Assembly (NCBI GenBank): GCA_016795295.1
Contig: JAEUHP010000008.1
Span: 20,389 to 84,388 of the forward strand
Direction: 5' to 3'
DNA from: Planctomycetota bacterium
Lineage (GTDB): Bacteria > Planctomycetota > UBA1135 > UBA2386
Length of the DNA stretch: 64,000 nt
Shown here one piece after another: positions 54,999 to 63,525 of this stretch. The position numbers were made by a program, and so were the translations under genes. The notes beneath the pieces are model-generated. The model was not told where the DNA came from. It did not search any database and saw nothing but the letters and a program-made list of their open reading frames with translations. Numbering within the stretch: the first letter of the stretch is position 1; each line of letters starts with the position of its first letter.

Positions 54999-56360
54999 AT
55001 GGCTCCGCAACCCACTTCCGGCGAATGGTACGAGGCGATCGCCGCATGGCCCGCCCGCTCCGCGCGCGCCGTGCGGTGGGCGGGCCTCGTGTTCGCCGCG
55101 TTGCTCGGCGCGGTGCCGCTGCTGCGGCTCCTCTTGCCGGCACCGGCTGCGACCCCAGCCCCCGTGCCGGCGTGGCGGTGGGCGGACGTGGCGTCGGGCC
55201 AGTGGCCGAAGGCGCTCGAGCGCCATTGGCAGGAGACGTCGTGGCTCACCGTGGTGCTGCGCTCTGTGCACGACGAAGCGCTGCGCTGGCTCGGCGTGGC
55301 GCGGGCCACGGGGCTGCTCGGCACGTTCGTCTACGAGACCATGGACGGCGAACGGTTCGGCACCGACCAGGGCCTCGAACTGCTCCGGCGCGGCATGGTG
55401 GTGCCGGTGCCCGGCCGGGTCGGCCACGAACTGCCGCGGCCGCGCCTGCGGATCGCGCCGAATCTGCGCTTCTACCTGAGTTACCAGGACCACGAACGGC
55501 TGCGCCGCGACTGGTTCGATGCGCACGGGCGGGTGCTGGTGCGCCTCGACGGCCACGGCCTGCGTGAGCGCCCCGAGGTCACCGCGCTGCCGAAGCCCGC
55601 GGGGCAGCAGCGCGTGCTGTGCCTCGGCGATTCCTACACCTTCGGCTGGGGCGTGCCCGAAGAACTCGGCTGGGTGCGGCGCGTCGAGGACGCGTTGCGC
55701 ACCGCTGGCCGCGACCTGCGCACGATCAACTGTGGGGCGGCCGGCACCACCTGCGCCGACGAGTATGCGGCGGCCCTGGTGCACCGCTTCGCGGCGCTCG
55801 CACCGGACGCCGTGGTGGTGGGGCTGAGCCTCAACGACCTGATTCCGAGTGCCGGTCTCGCCGTGCACGGCAAGCCGGGCGAACAGGGCTTCGGCGACGC
55901 GCTGCGCGGCCGGCCGCGGCAGGGGCCGCTCGACCTGGATCCGAGCGTCGATTGGGTCGGGTACCTGCTGGCGCTGCGCGAAGACGAGGGTTTGGCCGCG
56001 GGGCTGTACGGGGACGAGAAGCCGTTCGCCGACATGTGGTCGCAAGGCGGGCCGCAGCGCGACCTGCGGGCCATGGCCGAGTTCTGCCGCGCGCGGGGAC
56101 TGCCGTTCCTGGTGGTGCTGTGGCCGTTCCTGCAGGGTCTGGGGCCAGGGCGGCAGTACCCGTTCGCCCGGCTGCACGAACAGGTCGCCGCCGACTGTGC
56201 GGCCGCCGGCATCGCCCTGGTCGATCTGTGGCCGCTGCTGCGGGAAGTGCCCCAGGAGGACCTGTGGGTGACGCCGGCCGACATGCACCCGAACCCGCGC
56301 GCCCACGCGCTGGTGGCCCCGGCGATCGCCGAAGCGCTGCGCCGCATCTGGCCGCAGTAG
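54999..56360 (+). CDS. SGNH-fold hydrolase, likely partner of the MBOAT acyltransferase
   Basis: A 453-residue protein with an N-terminal anchor (WAGLVFAALLGAVPLLRLLL). The SGNH motifs are RVLCLGDSYTFGWG (S212), VVGLSLNDLI (Asn) and PADMHPNPRAHA (Asp and His). Its core resembles the SGNH protein at 48143-49252 (GLRERPEVTALPKPAGQQRV). Following algI directly, it is placed like AlgJ/AlgX/PatB-type proteins that complete polysaccharide O-acetylation in the periplasm. Length is greater than typical because of a region before the SGNH core (about 55-190) of unknown fold. Confidence 0.87.
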   Translation: MAPQPTSGEWYEAIAAWPARSARAVRWAGLVFAALLGAVPLLRLLLPAPAATPAPVPAWRWADVASGQWPKALERHWQETSWLTVVLRSVHDEALRWLGVARATGLLGTFVYETMDGERFGTDQGLELLRRGMVVPVPGRVGHELPRPRLRIAPNLRFYLSYQDHERLRRDWFDAHGRVLVRLDGHGLRERPEVTALPKPAGQQRVLCLGDSYTFGWGVPEELGWVRRVEDALRTAGRDLRTINCGAAGTTCADEYAAALVHRFAALAPDAVVVGLSLNDLIPSAGLAVHGKPGEQGFGDALRGRPRQGPLDLDPSVDWVGYLLALREDEGLAAGLYGDEKPFADMWSQGGPQRDLRAMAEFCRARGLPFLVVLWPFLQGLGPGRQYPFARLHEQVAADCAAAGIALVDLWPLLREVPQEDLWVTPADMHPNPRAHALVAPAIAEALRRIWPQ

Positions 56361-56459
56361 GCGTTCGTGGGCGCATGCCCAGGAGCGGGATCGGGCCCGC
56401 GGAGAACCGCGGCTCGGCGGTGGCTCGGCCGGGTCCGGTTCGGTATCGTCCCGGCCCCG

Positions 56460-58157
56460 ATGTCGCTCAACGATCTGGCGATTGCCCGTTCCATCCCGCT
56501 GCGGCCGCTCAGCGAAGTGGCCCGCATCATGGGGCTCGGCCCCGACGACCTCGAGCCCTACGGCCACACCAAGGCCAAGGTCCGGCTCGACTTGCTGCAG
56601 AAGCCGAGCACCCGGCCGCGCGGCAAGTACATCGTGGTGACCGCGATCACGCCGACCCCGCTCGGCGAGGGCAAGACCGTGCACACGGTCGGCATCAGCC
56701 AAGCGCTGAACCGCATCGGCAAGCGCGCCTGCTGCGTGATCCGCCAGCCCTCCATGGGGCCGGTGTTCGGCATCAAGGGCGGTGCGGCCGGTGGTGGCTA
56801 CAGCCAGGTGGTGCCGCCCGAGGAGCTCAACCTGCACCTCACCGGTGACTTCCACGCGGTGACCGCCGCGCACAACCTGTGCGCCGCGTTCCTCGACGCC
56901 CACATCTTCCACGGCAACGAGCCGAAGCTCGATCCGCAGCAGATCACCTGGCGGCGCGTCCTGGACATGAACGACCGCGCCCTGCGCGAAGTCGAAGTGG
57001 CCCACGGCGGGGACAAGAACGGCGCGCCGCGGCGCACCGGCTTCGACATCACGTCGGCCTCCGAGATCATGGCGATCCTGGGCCTGGCCAAGGACCTGCA
57101 CGACCTGCGCGCGCGCCTCGGCGCGATCGTGGTCGGGTACACCGAAGCTGGCGAACCGGTCACTGCCGAGCACCTGAAGGCCGCAGGCGCCATGACCGCG
57201 ATCCTGAAGGACGCGCTGAAGCCGACCCTGATGCAGACGCTCGAAGGCACGCCAGCGCTGGTGCACACCGGGCCGTTCGCCAACATCGCGCACGGCAACA
57301 GTTCGATCGTGGCCGACCAGATCGCCCTGCGCTGCCTCGACTTCGTGGTCACCGAAGCCGGCTTCGGCGCCGACATGGGTGCCGAGAAGTTCTTCGACAT
57401 CAAGTGCCGCGCCTCCGGGCTGGCGCCCGACGCCGCATTGCTGGTCGCCACCGTGCGCGCGCTGAAGATGCACAGCGGCCGCTTCACCATCGTGGCCGGC
57501 AAGCCGCTGCCCGAAGGCCTGCAGAAGGAGGACCTCGACGCGCTCGCGGCCGGCATCGGCAACCTGCAGAAGCAGATCGAGAACGTGCGGCTGTTCGGCA
57601 TCCCGGTGGTGGTGGCGATCAACCGCTTCCCCGGCGACACCGACGCCGAGATCGAGTTCGTGCGGCAGGCCGCACTCGCCGCCGGGGCGTTCGCGGCGCA
57701 CACTTCGACCCTGTTCGCCGACGGCGGCAAGGGCGGCGAGGCCCTGGCGCACGCGCTGGTCGCTGCGACCGAGCAGCCGAGCCAGTTTCAGCTCCTGTAT
57801 CCCGACGAGTGGACCCTGGAGCAGAAGATCGAAGCGTTGGCGACCAAGGTCTACGGCGCCGACGGCGTCGACTATGAGCCGCTGGCGCAGCAGCAACTGC
57901 AGCGCTTCGCCGCACGCGGCTATGGGCGCTTCCCGATCTGCATGGCCAAGACCCAATACTCGCTGAGCCACGACCCGAACCTGAAGGGCCGGCCGACCGG
58001 CTTCCGCTTCAAGGTGCGCGACGTGCGGGTGTCGGTCGGCGCCGGCTTCGTCTATCCGCTCGCCGGCGAGATCATGACCATGCCGGGCCTCGGCAAGGTG
58101 CCGGGCGGGGCGCGCATCGACATCGACCGGGACGGCAACGTGGTCGGCATGCTGTGA
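56460..58157 (+). CDS. fhs: Formate-tetrahydrofolate ligase
   Basis: A 565-residue ATP-dependent enzyme making 10-formyl-THF. The P-loop is TPTPLGEGKTVHTVG. RQPSMGPVFGIKGGAAGGGY, FHAVTAAHNLCAA, FVVTEAGFGADMGAEKFFDI and NRFPGDTDAEI are conserved. ATG at 56460 lies 10 nt after TATCGT (56444-56449) with no Shine-Dalgarno sequence. Its stop codon overlaps the xylulokinase start by GTGA. Confidence 0.97.
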   Translation: MSLNDLAIARSIPLRPLSEVARIMGLGPDDLEPYGHTKAKVRLDLLQKPSTRPRGKYIVVTAITPTPLGEGKTVHTVGISQALNRIGKRACCVIRQPSMGPVFGIKGGAAGGGYSQVVPPEELNLHLTGDFHAVTAAHNLCAAFLDAHIFHGNEPKLDPQQITWRRVLDMNDRALREVEVAHGGDKNGAPRRTGFDITSASEIMAILGLAKDLHDLRARLGAIVVGYTEAGEPVTAEHLKAAGAMTAILKDALKPTLMQTLEGTPALVHTGPFANIAHGNSSIVADQIALRCLDFVVTEAGFGADMGAEKFFDIKCRASGLAPDAALLVATVRALKMHSGRFTIVAGKPLPEGLQKEDLDALAAGIGNLQKQIENVRLFGIPVVVAINRFPGDTDAEIEFVRQAALAAGAFAAHTSTLFADGGKGGEALAHALVAATEQPSQFQLLYPDEWTLEQKIEALATKVYGADGVDYEPLAQQQLQRFAARGYGRFPICMAKTQYSLSHDPNLKGRPTGFRFKVRDVRVSVGAGFVYPLAGEIMTMPGLGKVPGGARIDIDRDGNVVGML

Positions 58158-59644
58158 GCGGCACGCCCGTGCGCTCCGGCCCGCTGCCGGATGGGGCCCT
58201 GTTCCTCGGCCTCGACGTCGGCACCCAGGGCACCAAAGCCTTGCTGGTCGACGTGGCGGCGGGCACGGTGCTGGCGCGTGCGTCGGCGCCGCATGCCTTC
58301 GTGCCGGGCTTGGGCCCTGGCCACCTCGAGCAAGAGCCCGAAGATTGGCTCGCTGCTGCGGCGCTCTGCCTGCGCACCGTGCTCGACGGCGTCGATGCAG
58401 CGCGGCTCCACGGCCTCGCCGTCTCGGGCCAGCAGCACGGCGCCGTGGTGCTCGATGGTGGCGGCCGCGTGGTGCGGCCCGCGAAACTCTGGTGCGACAC
58501 GGCCACTGCAGCCGAAGCCCGCGAACTGTCGCAGACCTTGGGGCGCGCGGTGCCGACCGGCTTCACGGCCAGCAAGCTGCTGTGGCTTGGCCGGCACGAA
58601 CCTGCGGCCTGGGCGCGCGTGCGCCACGTGCTGCTGCCGCACGACTACGTGAACTTTGCGCTCACCGGGCAGTACTCGATGGAGTACGGCGACGCCTCGG
58701 GCACCGGCTGGTTCGATCCGGTGTCGCGGCAGTGGGACCCGCAAGCGGTCGCTGCGATTGCCCCGACCCTCGCGGCCATGCTGCCGCCGCTCGTTCTGCC
58801 AGGCGGCCTCGCCGGCACGGTGACGGCGGCCGCGGCCGCACGCTTTGGTCTGCCCGAAGGTCTGCCGGTCGCCACCGGCGGCGGCGACAACATGATGTCG
58901 GCGCTCGGCAGTGGCGCCACGGTGCCAGGAGTGGTGGTGGTGAGCCTTGGCACTTCGGGCACGATCTTCACGCGCAGCGACACTCCCGTCGTCGATCCCG
59001 CGGGCCTGATCGCGCCGTTCTGCAGCAGCGACGGTGCCTGGCTGCCGCTCCTGTGTGTGATGAACCTCACGGGTGTCACCGAGGAGGTGCAGCGGCTCAC
59101 GGGGTTGGGTCACACGGCGCTGACCGATGCGGCGCGCGCGGTGCCGGTCGGCTGCGAAGGGCTGCTCTGGTTGCCGTTCCTGGTCGGCGAACGGGTGCCG
59201 GATCTGCCCTCGGCCACCGGCACGCTGCTCGGGCTGCGGCCGGGCCTGCTGCGGCCAGGGCACCTTTACCGGGCCGCCTTGGAAGGCACGTCGTGCAATC
59301 TCGCCGCGGGGCTCGCGCGGCTGCGGGCGCTCGGCGTGCGGCCTGGCGAAGTGCGGCTCGCCGGCGGTGCGGCGGCGAACGCGCTGTGGCGCCAGGTGCT
59401 TGCGGATCTGTTCGCGGTGCCGGTGGCGCCGTTGGTGGAGGCCGAATCGGCGGCGCTGGGCGCCGCGATCCAGGCGGCGTGGGCGGTGCGGCGGGCGCGC
59501 GGGGAAAGGGAGCTGACTGCGGCCGCGGTGGCCGCGCCGTGCGTGCGGGTCTGGGCGGCGGTGGCGCCGCGGCCGGAGTTCGCCGCGGCGCATCAGGCGC
59601 TGCGGCAGGCGTTTGCGGCGGCCGTGGCGCGGCTGCATCCGTAA
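58154..59644 (+). CDS. xylB: Xylulokinase
   Basis: A 496-residue FGGY-family sugar kinase. FLGLDVGTQGTKALLVD is the phosphate-1 motif; GLAVSGQQHGAVVLD and RPAKLWCDTATAAEAREL define the xylulokinase side; GGGDNMMSALGSGATVPG and VVSLGTSGTIF are the ATP-binding region; LAGGAAANALWRQVLADLF is the adenosine motif. It phosphorylates D-xylulose. GTG at 58154 is coupled to fhs. Other xylose genes are not in the window, so a related ketose or polyol substrate is possible. Confidence 0.92.
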   Translation: MSGTPVRSGPLPDGALFLGLDVGTQGTKALLVDVAAGTVLARASAPHAFVPGLGPGHLEQEPEDWLAAAALCLRTVLDGVDAARLHGLAVSGQQHGAVVLDGGGRVVRPAKLWCDTATAAEARELSQTLGRAVPTGFTASKLLWLGRHEPAAWARVRHVLLPHDYVNFALTGQYSMEYGDASGTGWFDPVSRQWDPQAVAAIAPTLAAMLPPLVLPGGLAGTVTAAAAARFGLPEGLPVATGGGDNMMSALGSGATVPGVVVVSLGTSGTIFTRSDTPVVDPAGLIAPFCSSDGAWLPLLCVMNLTGVTEEVQRLTGLGHTALTDAARAVPVGCEGLLWLPFLVGERVPDLPSATGTLLGLRPGLLRPGHLYRAALEGTSCNLAAGLARLRALGVRPGEVRLAGGAAANALWRQVLADLFAVPVAPLVEAESAALGAAIQAAWAVRRARGERELTAAAVAAPCVRVWAAVAPRPEFAAAHQALRQAFAAAVARLHP

Positions 59645-59737
59645 CCGGCCGGGAGCGCGCCAGAGTGTGGCCGTCGGGCCGGTGTCGGCTGCGCCGCTCT
59701 TTCGCCCCGCCGCCCTGAACACTAGCCTCCACCCCCG

Positions 59738-61837
59738 ATGTTCCTGCTCCGCAAGATCGGCTCCCTCCTGCGCGGCAAAGCCACCCCGCTGCAGGTCTAC
59801 CTCGCCGCCATCCTCGGCGGCATGCTCGGCTTCGTCCCGGGCTTCTTCCTGCGCGGCGATCTCGGCGGTGGCTTCGCCCAAGCCCCGGCCCTGATCCTCG
59901 GCCTCTTGTGCCTGGTGCTGGTGCTGAACGCCAACCTGGCCCTGTTCGGCCTCGTCACCCTGCTCGCCAAACTGCTCAGCTACCTGGTCCTGCCGCTGAC
60001 CTACCGCCTCGGCGTGCTGCTGGTCGACGGCATGCCCGAGCTGTTCCGCAGCCTGGCGAACGGCAAGGTCACCGCGTGGTGCGGCTTCGAGTACTACGCC
60101 ACCACCGGCGGCCTCGTGTTCGGCCTCGGCGCTGGCATCGCCACCGGCTTCCTGGCCAACCGCCTGCTGCGCGCGGTCCGCGCCGGCATGGCCAAAGCCG
60201 AAGCGAACAGCGCCGCCTACCAGCGCTTCGCCGGCCGGTGGTGGGTGAAATTGCTCAGTTGGGTGTTCCTCGGCGGCGGCAAGGGCAAGCTGTCCTGGCA
60301 GGAACTCGCCGAACGCGGTGGCAAGGGCCTGCCGATCCGCCCGCTCGGCATCGTGCTCGCGGCGGTCCTGGTCGGCAGCCTGTGGATCTTGCAGCAGTAC
60401 TTCTCGACCCCGATCCTGACCCAAACCGTCAAGTCGGGCCTCGAATGGACCAACGGCGCGCAGGTCGACCTCGCCGCGGCCGGCATCGACTTCGGCTCCG
60501 GCGAACTGCGCATCCAGAAGCTCGCGATCACCGACAGCCAGCGCCCGCACAAGGACCTGCTCGCGGCCGATGCGCTGGTCGGCACGCTCGACATGGGCGA
60601 ACTGCTGCGCCGGCGCTGCGTGGTCGAGGTGCTGCGGGCGCAGAACGCGCGCGCGGGCACCGGCCGCAGCACGCCCGGGGTGGTGTTCCCGAAGCCCACG
60701 CCCGCACCCGAGCCGGAGAACCCCGCCGGCGTGCCGACGCTCGACGACTACCTGAAGGACTACGAGGTCTGGAAGCAGCGCCTCGAACAGATCCGCGAGT
60801 GGTGGAACAAGATCGCCGGCGGCGAAGCCGCGCCGGCCACGCCCGAGGAGGCCGAGCAGCGCCGCCAGGAACAGGAACAGGCCCTGGGGCTGGCCAAGGT
60901 GCGCGCCGAGCAGTTGCTCGACCAGGCGCCGGCGTTCGAGATCCGGCGCATCGAGATCCTGGGCATCGACTACACCATGGACGACGTGCGGCAGAAGTAC
61001 GACCTGGTCGCCAGTTCGCTGTCGTCGGCGCCGACGCTGCTGACCACCCCGCCCAAGTTCGGCCTGCGCGCCCAGGACGACGGGTTTGCGCTGGAGCTGT
61101 TCGGCAAGAGCAAGACCGAGTCGGCGCTCGGTTTCGCGCTGGCGCTGCGCAAGCTCGACGTCGACCGCGCGTTCGGCGGCGTCAAGCTGAAGGGCCAGGC
61201 GCCGCTGCGCGGCGGCACGCTGCAGATCGAAACCGGTGGCAAGCTGACCAGCAACCAGGGGCAGGCACTCGGCATCGACCTGCCGGTGCGCCTGCAGCTC
61301 GCCAACACCACCTTCGCACTGCCCGGCGCCAAGGAGACGCCGGTCGAGCAGTTGCTGCTGCCGGTGGGGCTGCGCGGCCCGGTGACGCGGCCTTCGGTGC
61401 TGCTCGACGACACGGTGCTGAAGGACGCGCTGCTCGCCGCGGGCAAGCAGGAGTTGGCCAACTTCGTGCAGGGGCAGGCCGGCAAGCTGCTCGGCAAGCT
61501 GCCGGCGGGCTTGCAGGGTGTGGTCGATCTGCAGAAGCCGCCCGAGCAGATCGTCGGGGACGTGAAGGCGAAGGCGGAAGCCGAGGCCAAGGCGCAGCTC
61601 GATGCGGCGAAGGCCAAGGCCGAAGCCGAAGCCAAGGCGGCGCAGGACCAGCTCGCCGCCGAGGCCAAGGCCGCCCAGGACAAGCTGGCTGCCGAGGCCG
61701 CGGCCGCGAAGAAGAAGGCTGAGGAGGAGGCGAAGAAAGCCGAGGAAGCCGCACGCAAGAAGCTCGAAGAAGAGGCAAAGAAGCGGCTGCCCGGTGGGTT
61801 GCCGCTGCCCGGCCTGCCCGGCGGACGGAAAAACTGA
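59738..61837 (+). CDS. Fusion of TIGR03546-like membrane domain and TIGR03545-like AsmA-type domain
   Basis: A 699-residue protein. Residues 1 to about 155 are a polytopic domain of TIGR03546 type (TPLQVYLAAILGGMLGFVPG, LNANLALFGLVTLLAK). After a linker, a further membrane segment (GIVLAAVLVGSLWILQQYF, about 205-223) leads to a long periplasmic region of TIGR03545 type with AsmA-like beta strands (WTNGAQVDLAAAGIDFGSGE, LRAQDDGFALELFGKSK). The C-terminus (about 605-690) is an Ala/Lys/Glu coiled coil ending in a Gly/Pro tail. In other bacteria the two families are usually adjacent separate genes. TAGCCT lies 9 nt before the ATG and there is no Shine-Dalgarno. Function is unknown; lipid or envelope trafficking is a guess from the AsmA resemblance. 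Confidence 0.75.
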   Translation: MFLLRKIGSLLRGKATPLQVYLAAILGGMLGFVPGFFLRGDLGGGFAQAPALILGLLCLVLVLNANLALFGLVTLLAKLLSYLVLPLTYRLGVLLVDGMPELFRSLANGKVTAWCGFEYYATTGGLVFGLGAGIATGFLANRLLRAVRAGMAKAEANSAAYQRFAGRWWVKLLSWVFLGGGKGKLSWQELAERGGKGLPIRPLGIVLAAVLVGSLWILQQYFSTPILTQTVKSGLEWTNGAQVDLAAAGIDFGSGELRIQKLAITDSQRPHKDLLAADALVGTLDMGELLRRRCVVEVLRAQNARAGTGRSTPGVVFPKPTPAPEPENPAGVPTLDDYLKDYEVWKQRLEQIREWWNKIAGGEAAPATPEEAEQRRQEQEQALGLAKVRAEQLLDQAPAFEIRRIEILGIDYTMDDVRQKYDLVASSLSSAPTLLTTPPKFGLRAQDDGFALELFGKSKTESALGFALALRKLDVDRAFGGVKLKGQAPLRGGTLQIETGGKLTSNQGQALGIDLPVRLQLANTTFALPGAKETPVEQLLLPVGLRGPVTRPSVLLDDTVLKDALLAAGKQELANFVQGQAGKLLGKLPAGLQGVVDLQKPPEQIVGDVKAKAEAEAKAQLDAAKAKAEAEAKAAQDQLAAEAKAAQDKLAAEAAAAKKKAEEEAKKAEEAARKKLEEEAKKRLPGGLPLPGLPGGRKN

Positions 61838-61853
61838 ACCCCGGCACCCAGCC

Positions 61854-62543
61854 ATGGCCAAACTCGACCGCACGGGTCAGCGCATCGTCGGTGTTCTGAT
61901 CGAGAAGCAGTTCACGGTGCCCGACAACTACCCACTCAGCGAGAACGCGCTGGTGGACGGCTGCAACCAGAAGAACAACCGCGAGCCGATCACCGAGCTG
62001 CCGACGTTCGCGGTGGCCGGGGCGTTGCTCTGGCTCCAGGAGCACGACTACGTTGCACGCGTCGAGGGCGGTGGGCGGGTGGCCAAGTTCCGCCACCGGC
62101 TCCAGGAACTGCTGCAGGTGTCGAACCACGAACTGGCGGTGCTCGCCGAACTGCTGCTGCGCGGGCCGCAGGCGCCGGGGGCGTTGAAGCCGCGCGTTTT
62201 GCGCATGGGCTACAGCGCTGGCCCCGAGGCGATCGAAGGGCTGCTGCGCGGGCTCGCGGCGCGGCGGCCGCCGTTGGTCGAGCAGTTGCCGCTCGGGCCG
62301 CGGGAGCGGGAGCGGCGCTGGCGGCATCTGCTCGGGGACGGCAGTGAGGTGGTGGCGGAGGGTGGGGGCGTGGGTGGCTCGGTGGCGGTTGCGGTATCGG
62401 CGCTGGTGGCGGCGCCTGCACAGCCTGGGGTCCAAGCCGCGGATTCTGGCGCCGTCGCCGACTTGCAGCGGCGCATCACGGCACTCGAGGAGCGCCTCGC
62501 CGCACTCGAAGCGGCCTTGGGCACGCCGCCGCCGCCGGCTTGA
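61854..62543 (+). CDS. DUF480 (YceH-like) protein
   Basis: A 229-residue protein. The N-terminal two-thirds is a pair of winged-helix domains of DUF480: GQRIVGVLIEKQFTVPDNYP, LSENALVDGCNQKNNREPI, LLQVSNHELAVLAELLLRGP and QAPGALKPR. The C-terminus has a Val/Gly/Ala-rich linker and a short coiled coil (LQRRITALEERLAALEAAL). The winged helices suggest DNA binding, but the role of the family is unknown. It lies 16 bp after the preceding gene and is probably co-transcribed. Confidence 0.9.
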   Translation: MAKLDRTGQRIVGVLIEKQFTVPDNYPLSENALVDGCNQKNNREPITELPTFAVAGALLWLQEHDYVARVEGGGRVAKFRHRLQELLQVSNHELAVLAELLLRGPQAPGALKPRVLRMGYSAGPEAIEGLLRGLAARRPPLVEQLPLGPRERERRWRHLLGDGSEVVAEGGGVGGSVAVAVSALVAAPAQPGVQAADSGAVADLQRRITALEERLAALEAALGTPPPPA

Positions 62544-62603
62544 GGGCCGCGTAGGCGGGCGGAGGCCCGGGCCGTAGCGCTCCGGGCTGCTACTCTGCCC
62601 ACC

Positions 62604-63470
62604 ATGGTTCCCGCGCCGTCCGCCGAACATCCGCACCAGCGGCTCTTGCTGTTGCCGGGCATGGACGGCACCGACCTGTTGTTCCCACCGCTGGTGGCCG
62701 CCTTGCCCGCGGTCCTGCCGCCTGGAATCCAGGTCCAGGTCGTCACCTATGCCGACGCCGCCGACTACGAGCCGCTGCTGCAGCGGGTGCTGGCCAGTGT
62801 CGACGATGGTCCACCCTGCCACGTGCTCGGCTGGTCCTTCTCCGGTCCGTTGGCCGTCCGCGCTGCTGCGGCCCGTCCGCAGCAGGTGCTGCAGGTGCTG
62901 CTGGCGGCCAGTTTCGTGCAAGCGCCGTGGCGAACGCTGCCAGCGCTGCGGCCTTGCATCCAGGCCCCGGTGTTCGCCGGGGTCCGTTTCCTGCGTCGCG
63001 TGCCCCTGTGGCTCTCGCGCGCCAAGGACGATCCGCTGCGGCGGGCCAAGGCCCGTCTGTGGCGCGAAGTGTCGGCGCGGACGTTGGCGGCGCGGGCCCG
63101 GGCCATTGCCCGTGTCGATGCGCGGCAAGAGCTGGTGGCGTTGGTCCAGCCGGTGCTCTACCTCAGGGCGGCGGACGACCGGATCGTGCCGCCGCACAAC
63201 CTGGAGCAGGTGCGTTCCCTGCGACCGGCGACGGCGGTGGCGGAGCTGCCGGGCGGGCACTTCATGCTCTACACGCACCCAGCCGCCAGTGCTGCGGCGA
63301 TCGCCGCGTTCGTCGCGGCTGGGGGGGCGATGCTGGGCCAAGCGGCTCCCGCGCAGCGCCGCCCGGACGGTCCGGCGGCGGATTCTCTGCACGGGGGAGC
63401 CGCTCTGGCCCATGAGGCGTGCATGCGGCCCCTCTTGCCCGAGATGCCGCTGCGCGGCATCGGTCCGTGA
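62604..63470 (+). CDS. Alpha/beta-fold hydrolase
   Basis: A 288-residue soluble protein. LLLLPGMDGTDLLFPPLVAA gives the oxyanion-hole region. VLGWSFSGPLAVRAA is the nucleophile elbow (S78). LRAADDRIVPP holds the acid and PGGHFMLYTHP the histidine, completing a Ser-Asp-His triad. The substrate cannot be inferred. The last 45 residues are Gly/Ala/Pro-rich and probably disordered. TACTCT lies 7 nt upstream of the ATG with no Shine-Dalgarno sequence. Confidence 0.87.
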   Translation: MVPAPSAEHPHQRLLLLPGMDGTDLLFPPLVAALPAVLPPGIQVQVVTYADAADYEPLLQRVLASVDDGPPCHVLGWSFSGPLAVRAAAARPQQVLQVLLAASFVQAPWRTLPALRPCIQAPVFAGVRFLRRVPLWLSRAKDDPLRRAKARLWREVSARTLAARARAIARVDARQELVALVQPVLYLRAADDRIVPPHNLEQVRSLRPATAVAELPGGHFMLYTHPAASAAAIAAFVAAGGAMLGQAAPAQRRPDGPAADSLHGGAALAHEACMRPLLPEMPLRGIGP

Positions 63471-63495
63471 CGGATCGCAGGATGGGCCCTGCGGT

Positions 63496-63525
63496 CGCCG
63501 TTTGCTAGAACGCCGTTTGCTAGAA
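63496..63525 (-). repeat. 15-bp tandem duplication at the 3' end of the last gene
   Basis: CGCCGTTTGCTAGAA is present twice (63496-63510 and 63511-63525). The second copy includes the stop codon of the minus-strand gene, recalling the duplication at the groEL1 stop. Confidence 0.85.

Noticed and set aside
58052..61873. A minus-strand open frame of about 1270 codons opposite xylulokinase and the fusion protein
   Set aside because: Gln/Arg-rich antisense sequence without domain features.
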